Assembly: GCA_937890875.1 (NCBI GenBank)
Contig: CALAEB010000592.1
Location: forward strand, 1 to 14,215
Source of the DNA: an uncultured Anaerolineaceae bacterium
GTDB taxonomy: Bacteria > Chloroflexota > Anaerolineae > Anaerolineales > Anaerolineaceae
Length of the DNA: 14,215 nucleotides
Reading direction: 5' to 3'
Within the stretch, counting starts at the first letter, position 1, and each line of letters opens with the position of its first letter. The position numbers and the translations under genes are program-made. Positions 1 to 5,690 of the stretch are shown piece after piece. The notes under the pieces were generated by a model. That model saw nothing but the letters and a program-made list of their open reading frames with translations. It was not told the origin of the DNA and searched no databases.

Positions 1-1158
1 GCCGATATCTTCCAGAAATGAAGCTGCTCCGATGTGAATATCCATGGCCAGATACTGCCGGAACAACAGCGAGGTCACATGTTCCTTGCCGGCACTTTCG
101 AAATAATCGTCGACGAAATGGGCCACATCGCCATATACCCCGCTTTTCAGAAAACGATCGATAATCGCCTTGTCGATTTTGGTTGTATCCAGTGTCTTCA
201 GGCTGAGTCCGGAACTCTGCGCAACCAGCGGGCGGGAAATTTCATCATAAAAAACCGTCCGGTTTTTTCCGATAATATACCGGTAAGCGAAAGCGCGGCT
301 GGCTTCGTCAAAAGACGCAGAGATTTGCTGCAGCCGCTGGACAGGCATTCCAACACCGATAAAGTAATCCAGATTCTGGTCACCGATGAACAGATTCTCC
401 AATTCAGCAATACAGCGCCGGGTCACAGCGGCGGCCGGCTCACGTTCGCTTCCTTTGATTAAAATGGCCCAGCCCTCCAACGAACGGCGGAACAAAATCA
501 TATGATTTCTGACCGAAAAATTCTTCTGGATCTGGTCTTCCATCTGAATGACAAGCTCAGAATACGGCTCCCGGATCTCCTCTTCGTTCTGATAGCATTT
601 AAACAAAATGATGTTATAACTCCGGGCGCTGAGCTCGATTTCAAGTTTTTTTGCTTTCTGGATCAGTTCCGGAACGGATAAATCATTTTCAACCAGTTGA
701 GAAAAAAATTTCTGCCGCTGAAAATCTTCATGCTCCTGCATTTCCAGTTTATATTGGAGCCCCATATGCTGTTGAGCGCGTTCTTCTTCCACATTTTTCT
801 TGATCTGCAGGATGGTTTCCAGAATTTTCGCGCTGGAGATCGGTTTCAGCAGATAATCGGTTACGCCGATGCTGATCGCTTCCTTCGCATATTGAAACTC
901 ATCGTACCCGCTGAGGATGACAACTTTGACCCAGGGCATCTCCTGCTTCACCAGGCGGCTCAACGCCAGACCATCCATAAAAGGCATTTTTATGTCGGTG
1001 ATGAGAATATCGGGCTTGAGGTTCCGGATCATTGGATATGCCAGTTCACCATCGCTTGCCTCACCGACGAACTCCAGGTCATGTTCTCTCCAGTTGACCT
1101 TGTTTTTAATGCCCTGCCGCACAACAATTTCATCTTCGACAAGAAATACCTTCAGCAT
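1..1158 (-). CDS. YesN-type response regulator, partial (C-terminus off left edge)
   Basis: This frame is open from ATG at 1158 to the left window edge (386 codons, no stop seen). The N-terminus (MLKVFLVEDEIVVRQGI) is a CheY-like receiver domain, residues 1 to about 120. It has acidic residues E8 and D9, phospho-acceptor D55 in ILITDIKMP, S83 and K105 in LLKPI. About 25 residues of coiled-coil-like sequence follow, then a middle region of some 230 residues, as in YesN/AraC regulators of about 500 aa; the DNA-binding AraC-type helix-turn-helix would lie beyond the edge. A GGGGA Shine-Dalgarno sequence sits 5 nt before ATG. Such proteins are usually phosphorylated by a YesM-type sensor kinase and often control sugar uptake genes. 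No kinase lies on the 5' side here, so any partner would be beyond the left edge. The receiver assignment is firm; the regulon is unknown. Confidence 0.9.
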   Translation of the reverse strand, partial: MLKVFLVEDEIVVRQGIKNKVNWREHDLEFVGEASDGELAYPMIRNLKPDILITDIKMPFMDGLALSRLVKQEMPWVKVVILSGYDEFQYAKEAISIGVTDYLLKPISSAKILETILQIKKNVEEERAQQHMGLQYKLEMQEHEDFQRQKFFSQLVENDLSVPELIQKAKKLEIELSARSYNIILFKCYQNEEEIREPYSELVIQMEDQIQKNFSVRNHMILFRRSLEGWAILIKGSEREPAAAVTRRCIAELENLFIGDQNLDYFIGVGMPVQRLQQISASFDEASRAFAYRYIIGKNRTVFYDEISRPLVAQSSGLSLKTLDTTKIDKAIIDRFLKSGVYGDVAHFVDDYFESAGKEHVTSLLFRQYLAMDIHIGAASFLEDIG

Positions 1159-1248
1159 CTTTCCCCATTTCTGTATAGATACCCGAAACACTCCGTCTTC
1201 TGAGCGGATAAAACACCGTAAATGTTCTCAAGTGATTGGGTACCGGAA

Positions 1249-1266
1249 CAGCAATTCGAATTTTGA
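1249..1266 (-). repeat. Dispersed intergenic repeat, copy D
   Basis: Read on the minus strand this is TCAAAATTCGAATTGCTG. It matches 17 of 18 bases of copy B (5304-5321). It lies about 90 bp upstream of the response-regulator start and in the same orientation as that gene. Unlike the other copies, it lacks the recognisable CAGAACCGCA tail, so it could be only the core of the element, or a chance match to an AT-rich palindrome (AATTCGAATT). Confidence 0.45.
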
Positions 1267-1269
1267 AAA

Positions 1270-1304
1270 GCATTGCCTTTATTTTTTTTGAAAGGCAAAA
1301 ATGC
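1270..1304. other. Imperfect hairpin in divergent region
   Basis: GCATTGCCTTT (1270-1280) pairs with AAAGGCAA and then TGC (1291-1304), with a small bulge and a T-rich loop of 10 nt. On the minus strand it is followed by TTTT, so it could terminate or attenuate a minus-strand transcript entering the response-regulator leader. The role is inferred only from structure. Confidence 0.3.
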
Positions 1305-1353
1305 ATCAAAATTCATTGTTTTTCTCTGCCATGGACTTCATGGATCGAATTCC

Positions 1354-1380
1354 CGCCGGAGAATAGCCCGGCGCTTTTCT
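1354..1380 (+). terminator. Possible weak plus-strand terminator
   Basis: CGCCGG (1354-1359) and CCGGCG (1368-1373) form a 6-bp GC stem with an 8-nt loop, followed by CTTTTCT. No plus-strand gene precedes it. It is therefore either fortuitous or the end of an unannotated small RNA from about 1200-1370, a stretch that also contains hairpins at 1270-1304 and 1329-1343 (CCATG, 5-nt loop, CATGG). Confidence 0.25.
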
Positions 1381-1665
1381 CAATAGATCTCACAATGCAG
1401 AAGAACGAAAATTTACCGCTTTTGCCCCAACAGGAGAAGGGAAAACAGCAGCATTCATTTTATATATTGTACCGTTTTTTAATTTGAAGAATTAAGCGAT
1501 TTCCCCTGTCCAGAAGGAATCCAAATTTATCAAGCGGAAACCGCTGTTCGTTTGTTTGTTGTGTTTCGCGCAGAAACAACAGAATCATAACTTTCCTTTT
1601 TTTGTCTGAAAAAAACCTGCATGCTTCGAATTCTCCGTGTAAACAGGTACGGAATCGATCCGGGG

Positions 1666-1671
1666 TATAAT
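1666..1671 (+). promoter_or_regulatory. -10 element of a likely leaderless tatB promoter
   Basis: A perfect TATAAT ends 7 nt before the tatB ATG (1679). Normal -10 geometry puts transcription start at about 1677-1679, that is, on the start codon. No Shine-Dalgarno sequence lies between them; the bases are CGGTAGC. No good -35 match is visible at 16-18 bp spacing. A leaderless mRNA for tatB is an inference from this geometry. Confidence 0.55.
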
Positions 1672-1678
1672 CGGTAGC

Positions 1679-2077
1679 ATGAATTTCTTCAACATCGGTT
1701 TTCCGGAACTGATCCTTGTCCTGATCATCATGCTGGTATTCCTCGGGCCGGAGCGAATGACCTCCGGCGCGCGCAGTCTTGCCCGTTTTATCAGCCGCGT
1801 TGTCCGTTCCAACGCCTGGCGGGATTTCTTCGGCCTTTATAAAGAAATCAAGCAGTATCCTTCCCAGCTCATGAAAGAAGTTCAATTAGAGGAAATCAAC
1901 AAAGAATTCAAAGACCTGCAGGCTCAAACCCAGTCTGAACTGAATGACATTAATCAGGAGCTTTCCGCGCGGGAAAAGGATTTCCGTTCCATTTCCGCAG
2001 AAATCAAAAAAAATACCGCTTCTCAGAAAAATGGTGAAGACGCCGCCGAAGACAACGACCGGGAGCGTGGAACGTGA
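1679..2077 (+). CDS. tatB: Sec-independent translocase subunit TatB-like (TatA/B family)
   Basis: This 132-aa protein of the TatA/TatB family recruits folded, twin-arginine signal-bearing substrates together with TatC at the cytoplasmic membrane. It begins with IGFPELILVLIIMLVFLGPER: the hallmark Gly/Pro-Glu entry, one transmembrane segment (about residues 6-23) and the FLGPER hinge. An amphipathic helix follows (about 24-50), then a charged, coiled-coil-prone tail (about 60-120) ending in an acidic stretch. The GF-PE start and long tail favour TatB over TatA, but the split is not certain from sequence alone. No other TatA-like gene is in the window. The start is fixed by the family N-terminus; no ribosome binding site is present and TATAAT lies 7 nt upstream. 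The TGA stop overlaps the GTG start of tatC. Confidence 0.88.
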   Translation: MNFFNIGFPELILVLIIMLVFLGPERMTSGARSLARFISRVVRSNAWRDFFGLYKEIKQYPSQLMKEVQLEEINKEFKDLQAQTQSELNDINQELSAREKDFRSISAEIKKNTASQKNGEDAAEDNDRERGT

Positions 2078-2826
2078 ACCCAATCGAGGAAGATTCTTTA
2101 ACCATGAAGGATTTTCTCGCCGCGATGGGCGAACATCTCACTGAACTGCGGAAACGGCTTTTTATATCGCTGGCCGCACTGCTGGCAGGCACGGTTGTCT
2201 GTATTTACTTTGCCGAGCAGTTGATGGGAATCCTGACGCTGCCGATCGGAGGGCTGGGACAGCTCCGCTCCATTGAGATCACAGAAAATGTGAGCGCGGT
2301 TTTCCGGGTTGCCCTTCTCGGCGGACTCATCCTCTCCTGCCCGGTGCTTTTATATGAAATTCTGGCCTTTATCCTGCCGGCGCTGAAAAGCAACGAGAAA
2401 CAGACGCTTTTCACCTTTCTGCCATTCACCATTCTGTTCTTCCTCGGCGGCGTGGCTTTCGCTTACTTCGTTCTGCTGCCGGTCGCGATTCCTTTTCTGA
2501 CCTCGTTCATGGGAATTGAGACAGAGGTCCGCCCGACTAATTACATCTCATTCGTAACCAATATGCTTTTTTGGGTCGGTGTCGTTTTTGAAATGCCACT
2601 GGTCATTTTTATCCTGGCGCGGATCGGTATCCTGACCGCAAAACAGCTCATGAAAAACTGGCGGCAGGCCATCGTCATCTGTGCTGTGCTCGCAATGATC
2701 ATCACGCCGACGGTCGATCCGGTCAACATGGTGATCCTGATGGTCCCATTAATCCTGTTGTTTTTCCTGAGCGTCCTGTTTGCCGCCATTGCCGAGAAGC
2801 GAAAGAAAAAAATCGAAGTCCCATAA
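2074..2826 (+). CDS. tatC: Sec-independent protein translocase TatC
   Basis: This is the multispanning core receptor of the twin-arginine export pathway, 250 aa with about six membrane segments. It has HLTELRKRLF in the N-terminal cytoplasmic part (residues about 22-31), LSCPVLLYEILAFILPALKSNEK with the conserved Pro and Glu of the signal-peptide-binding loop, FEMPL in the fourth helix region, and ITPTVDP before the last helix. The C-terminus is short and basic (EKRKKK). The final helix reads PLILLFFLSV where the family usually has a glutamate (LYE-type), so that acidic residue is missing. The GTG start overlaps the tatB stop (GTGA), which suggests translational coupling; GGGAG lies 8-9 nt before it. 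An ATG at 2104 is an alternative start that would still keep the signal-binding region. Confidence 0.93.
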   Translation: MNPIEEDSLTMKDFLAAMGEHLTELRKRLFISLAALLAGTVVCIYFAEQLMGILTLPIGGLGQLRSIEITENVSAVFRVALLGGLILSCPVLLYEILAFILPALKSNEKQTLFTFLPFTILFFLGGVAFAYFVLLPVAIPFLTSFMGIETEVRPTNYISFVTNMLFWVGVVFEMPLVIFILARIGILTAKQLMKNWRQAIVICAVLAMIITPTVDPVNMVILMVPLILLFFLSVLFAAIAEKRKKKIEVP

Positions 2827-2845
2827 ATCAGCCGATTATAAAGCG

Positions 2846-2910
2846 GAAAACTGATAGGTCTGTTATTTTTGCACAACACAAAGATAGCGGACCTGTCAGT
2901 TTTCTTTTCA
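2846..2910 (+). terminator. Very long intrinsic terminator hairpin after tatC
   Basis: Bases 2846-2871 pair with 2879-2904 in a 26-bp helix with a 7-nt loop (CACAACA). In plus-strand RNA there are 22 Watson-Crick pairs and 4 U-G wobbles. In minus-strand RNA those four positions would be A-C mismatches, so the structure favours a plus-strand transcript. The 3' arm runs into TTTTCTTTTC. The helix is much longer than an ordinary terminator stem. It separates tatBC from the threonine aldolase gene. Confidence 0.75.
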
Positions 2911-3029
2911 ATATTCAAATTGCCGACCAATCATAAAATGAGAGTAAAATAAACTCGGCCGATGACATTTCAGGAAAAGACAATCCCGCGAGAACAAACA
3001 TCCCGCCGCACCGGGCCAAGGAGAACATA

Positions 3030-4070
3030 ATGATCCGTTTTAATAATGACTACAGCGAAGGCGCCCACCCAAAAATTCTCGAAAAACTGATTCAGACGAA
3101 CGACGAACAAACCGCAGGTTACGGCGAAGATGAGTACTGCCATCAGGCAGCCGGCCTCATCAGGAAGCTATGCTGCAATGAAAACGCGGATGTTCATTTC
3201 ATCGTCGGCGGAACTCAGACCAACCTGATCGTTATCTCCGCGGCTCTCCGCCCGCACCAGTGCGTCCTCTCCGCGTCCAGCGGGCATATCAGCGTCCATG
3301 AAACAGGCGCGATTGAAGCGACCGGGCATAAAGTCATCGCGCTCCCGGATACCGACGGAAAAATCAATGCGGAACAGATCGAGCAAACCTGGCTGGATCA
3401 TATCCATGATGAAAGTTTTGAACATATCACCCAACCCAGGCTGGTCTACATCTCCAATCCCACCGAATATGGGACGATTTATTCCAAAAAGGAACTCTCC
3501 GAAATCAGCCGCGTCTGCCGGAAGTATGGACTCTATCTTTACATGGACGGCGCGCGGCTGGGATATGGTCTATGCGCAAAGGGGAATGACCTTGACCTTC
3601 CTTTTATTGCCGAGTGCTGTGATGTATTCTACATCGGTGGCACAAAAATCGGTGCGCTTTTCGGCGAAGCAGTCGTCATCGGTAATGAAGAACTGAAAAA
3701 AGACTTCCGCTATATCATCAAACAGAGAGGCGCCATGCTGGCCAAAGGCAGGCTGCTCGGGCTGCAGTTCATTGCGCTTTTTGAGGATAATCTGTATTTC
3801 GAGATTTCCGAACATGTTGTGGCGTTGGCGGAAAAAGTGCGGGACATTTTTGCGGAAAATGGATATCCCTTTCTGTATCCATCTCCTACGAATCAGCAGT
3901 TCCCGATCCTGCCGGATGCCGTTCTGCCGGCATTAAAGGAGAAATACGCCTTTTCCACCTGGCAGAAATTTGACGCAGATCACACGGTGGTCCGTTTTTG
4001 CACCAGTTGGGCGACCAAAGAAGAATCGGTCGCCGCATTGCGCGAAGATATCCGCAGATTGCCAAAATAA
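3030..4070 (+). CDS. ltaE: Low-specificity L-threonine aldolase (PLP enzyme)
   Basis: This 346-aa member of the fold-type I beta-eliminating lyase/threonine aldolase family cleaves L-threonine or L-allo-threonine to glycine and acetaldehyde in the cytoplasm. It starts MIRFNNDYSEGAHPKIL, the family's substrate-side N-terminus. It contains GGTQTN (60-65, phosphate binding), H86 in the cofactor-stacking position, MDGARLGYG with D173 and R176, and GGTKIGA with K206 as the Schiff-base lysine. All expected catalytic residues are present and the length is normal. A strong AAGGAGA Shine-Dalgarno sequence lies 6 nt upstream of ATG. It appears monocistronic, bounded by the tatC terminator and a convergent mrp. 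Related amino-acid aldolases of the same family cannot be excluded. Confidence 0.93.
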   Translation: MIRFNNDYSEGAHPKILEKLIQTNDEQTAGYGEDEYCHQAAGLIRKLCCNENADVHFIVGGTQTNLIVISAALRPHQCVLSASSGHISVHETGAIEATGHKVIALPDTDGKINAEQIEQTWLDHIHDESFEHITQPRLVYISNPTEYGTIYSKKELSEISRVCRKYGLYLYMDGARLGYGLCAKGNDLDLPFIAECCDVFYIGGTKIGALFGEAVVIGNEELKKDFRYIIKQRGAMLAKGRLLGLQFIALFEDNLYFEISEHVVALAEKVRDIFAENGYPFLYPSPTNQQFPILPDAVLPALKEKYAFSTWQKFDADHTVVRFCTSWATKEESVAALREDIRRLPK

Positions 4071-4133
4071 AACCGGCCGATCCTATAAAGCATCAAGCCG
4101 GCTGACATCCTCTCGTTATCGATCCACAGCAAT

Positions 4134-4193
4134 CCGCATTTTTCCGCTGTTCCGGAAAAATTTGCGTCCCTGTTACCAAAATTCAAAATGCGG
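4134..4193. other. Alternative hairpins between convergent aldolase and mrp genes
   Basis: CCGCATTTT near 4134-4142 can pair with the nearby CGGAAAAA..TGCG (4153-4166, stem of 8 plus 4 bp with a 2-nt bulge). It can instead pair with AAAATGCGG near 4185-4193 (9 bp, perfect). The site lies in the 177-bp space between the 3' ends of two convergent genes and may serve termination in one or both directions, although no strong T-run follows either arm. Confidence 0.35.
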
Positions 4194-4247
4194 GGAGCTT
4201 CTTCACATTTCCGATTCCGGCTCTCGGCCGCTCGCGAGAACGTAACA

Positions 4248-5114
4248 TCAAATCCGCAGTTTCCATCTGGACTGTTTGGAGGCATCGGCAATCTTTTTTA
4301 ATGTATCTGCTGCTTCAGAAAGCCAGTCTCCCTGAATTTCTTCAACCGTACCAAGGTCACAGGCGGCTGCCAGCGCCGGGTCCATCGGAATTTTACCCAG
4401 CAGCTTCAAATGGTGCTGCTGCGCGATTTCATCAATATGGCTGTCTCCAAAAATTTGATGATCCCTGCCGCAGTCAGGACAACGGAAATAAGACATGTTT
4501 TCAACGATACCAAGGAGCGGAATTTTCATCATCTCCGCCATTTTTACCGCTTTGGTAACCACCATAGACACCAGCTCCTGAGGAGAGGTGACCACGACCA
4601 GGCCGTCGATCGGGATTGACTGGAAAACGGTCAGCGGAACATCTCCGGTTCCCGGCGGCATATCAATGAACAGAAAGTCAAGTTCCCGCCAGATAACGCC
4701 TGTCCAGAACTGTTTTACCGTGCCCGCAATGATCGGCCCACGCCAGATAACAGGATCGGTATCATTCGCCAGCAATAAATTAATCGAAATAATTTTGACG
4801 CCGTTCTTACTGATAACGGGAAAAATTCCTTCATCGTTCCCGGTCGCTTTTTTCTTCAATCCAAACGCCTTGGGAATGGACGGTCCGGTAATATCGCAAT
4901 CCATAACCCCGGTCAAAAAACCGCGCCGGTTCATCTCTGCCGCCAGCAAAGAGGTCACCAGTGTCTTTCCCACACCGCCTTTTCCGCTGATCACACCGAT
5001 CACTTTCTTGATCCGGCTGAGCGGATGCGGTTTTTCCAGAAAATCGGAAAGCGGTCTCCGTTCCGGGCAGTCAACCCCGCAACTGCTGCAGTTATCATCA
5101 CAATTCTGACTCAT
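4248..5114 (-). CDS. mrp: Mrp/NBP35-type iron-sulfur carrier ATPase
   Basis: This 288-aa P-loop ATPase of the Mrp/NBP35 (ApbC) family is thought to assemble and hand over Fe-S clusters as a homodimer in the cytoplasm. The N-terminus carries four cysteines, C5, C9, C12 and C16 (CX3CX2CX3C), in place of the DUF59/MIP18 domain found on many bacterial Mrp proteins. A deviant Walker A motif GKGGVGKT (44-51), the CDITGPSIP switch I segment (73-81), FIDMPPGTGD (149-158) and the bridging-cluster CPDC (C212, C215) follow in order. An AAGGAA Shine-Dalgarno sequence lies 5 nt before ATG. A possible -10 TATAAT is at 5139-5144 (minus). It is convergent with the aldolase and has no Fe-S gene neighbours here, so its client is unknown. 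Confidence 0.93.
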   Translation of the reverse strand: MSQNCDDNCSSCGVDCPERRPLSDFLEKPHPLSRIKKVIGVISGKGGVGKTLVTSLLAAEMNRRGFLTGVMDCDITGPSIPKAFGLKKKATGNDEGIFPVISKNGVKIISINLLLANDTDPVIWRGPIIAGTVKQFWTGVIWRELDFLFIDMPPGTGDVPLTVFQSIPIDGLVVVTSPQELVSMVVTKAVKMAEMMKIPLLGIVENMSYFRCPDCGRDHQIFGDSHIDEIAQQHHLKLLGKIPMDPALAAACDLGTVEEIQGDWLSEAADTLKKIADASKQSRWKLRI

Positions 5115-5138
5115 ATTATTTCCTTAACTTTTTTTCTA

Positions 5139-5144
5139 ATTATA
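5139..5144 (-). promoter_or_regulatory. Possible -10 element of mrp
   Basis: On the minus strand TATAAT lies 24 nt upstream of the mrp start codon, at a plausible distance for a short leader that contains the AAGGAA ribosome binding site. No -35 box is recognisable at the expected spacing. Confidence 0.4.
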
Positions 5145-5208
5145 AGAACAAAACGAAAAAGTGCGGCAGCGGATGGAAAACTTCAGGAATTCGAAATATC
5201 AGTCAAAT

Positions 5209-5247
5209 GTCAAAAACCGAATTTGTTGAAAACAGAACCGCAAATCC
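5209..5247 (+). repeat. Dispersed intergenic repeat, copy A
   Basis: GTCAAAAACCGAATT (5209-5223) is followed by AACAGAACCGCAAATCC (5231-5247). Upstream is TTCGAA (5190-5195), a spacer and TCAAAT, as in copy C. The shared order is TTCGAA, TCAA, GTCAAAAnCCGAATT, CAGAACCGCA. Its end, ACCGCAAATCC, recurs inverted at 5459-5469. Confidence 0.7.
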
Positions 5248-5302
5248 GCCATTCTTTTTGGTGGTCAATCCTTTTAACACCCTAATCAAATAGGGTTCGA
5301 AC

Positions 5303-5336
5303 GTCAAAAATCGAATTGCTGAAACAGAAACCGCAG
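5303..5336 (+). repeat. Dispersed intergenic repeat, copy B
   Basis: GTCAAAAATCGAATTGCTG (5303-5321) is followed by AAACAGAAACCGCAGG (5322-5337), directly after GGTTCGAA (5294-5301). It is in the same orientation as copy A, about 94 bp downstream, forming a tandem pair with divergent spacers. Confidence 0.7.
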
Positions 5337-5458
5337 GCACAGCGGTGGTATTGAAAACGTTGTATCCACATCGTACCAGGATGGTTTGCGCTCTCTGTCC
5401 ACTTCGTTTTGCACGCTGCGCTTTCTCCTTTTATTCATAAACAAAGATGCGTAAACCC

Positions 5459-5469
5459 GGATTTGCGGT
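5459..5469 (-). repeat. Inverted partial copy of the dispersed repeat
   Basis: GGATTTGCGGT is the exact reverse complement of the end of copy A (5237-5247). Looser similarity continues to about 5500. Together the two would bracket about 230-290 bp as terminal inverted repeats of a small non-coding element, but the match is short. Confidence 0.35.
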
Positions 5470-5595
5470 CATTTTGAGATATTCCAAATTTGATTGCATG
5501 AGAAAGTAAAAAATAAGGTTGTTTAATTCTGGTTTATTCCAATGTAAAAATTTTTCTGTCTGCTCTGTCATCCAAAGCATGTTTTGTAAAAAATA

Positions 5596-5641
5596 GGGAA
5601 AATATTGCAATAAAACGAAAATATTACTGCAGTATTTTCCC
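5596..5641. promoter_or_regulatory. 14-bp dyad overlapping the transglycosylase -35 region
   Basis: GGGAAAATATTGCA (5596-5609) and TGCAGTATTTTCCC (5628-5641) are inverted repeats with one mismatch, separated by 18 bp. The right arm occupies the position expected for the -35 box relative to TATAAT at 5651-5656. It may be an operator for a dimeric regulator; a hairpin is also possible. No regulator can be named. Confidence 0.4.
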
Positions 5642-5650
5642 GCTTATATT

Positions 5651-5656
5651 TATAAT
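5651..5656 (+). promoter_or_regulatory. -10 element of the transglycosylase gene
   Basis: Perfect TATAAT, 34 nt upstream of the first ATG (5691). The -35 position (about 5628-5633, TGCAGT) is poor, which suits an activated or repressed promoter given the overlapping dyad. Confidence 0.5.
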
Positions 5657-5690
5657 TTTTACTGCTTCGCTTCAGCTGAAAAATTTATTT

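Larger units (their letters stand above)
1159..1678. other. Gene-free divergent region between response regulator and tatB
   Basis: These 520 bases hold no convincing coding frame. Frames reading through the area on the plus strand are antisense to the response regulator or have no family character. The region contains a copy of the dispersed repeat (1249-1266, minus), hairpins at 1270-1304, 1329-1343 and 1354-1373, and the tatB promoter at its right end. The response-regulator promoter should lie near 1170-1200 read on the minus strand, but no clear -35/-10 pair could be assigned. Confidence 0.6.
5115..5690. other. Repeat-bearing divergent region between mrp and transglycosylase gene
   Basis: This 576-bp region has no supported gene. 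It contains dispersed repeat copies A and B, an inverted partial copy at 5459-5469, a 6-bp hairpin at 5279-5296 (ACCCTA, 6-nt loop, TAGGGT), a 14-bp dyad at 5596-5641, and -10 elements for both flanking genes. Its right half is notably AT-rich. Short frames across copy A translate to a KCQKPN-like peptide that recurs at copy C, a consequence of the shared DNA repeat rather than evidence of a gene. Confidence 0.6.

Noticed and set aside
1460..1885. A minus-strand 141-codon frame overlapping the start of tatB.
   Set aside because: It is antisense to the clear TatB N-terminus and lacks any recognisable motif.
4205..4245. CG-rich palindromes (CTCGGCCG, CTCGCGAG) just after the mrp stop as a terminator.
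   Set aside because: The stem is short and no T-run follows on either strand.
5279..5301. GGTTCGAA after a small hairpin looks like a tRNA T-loop.
   Set aside because: The flanking bases do not form a T stem and no acceptor, anticodon or D arm can be built; TTCGAA is also part of the repeat family.
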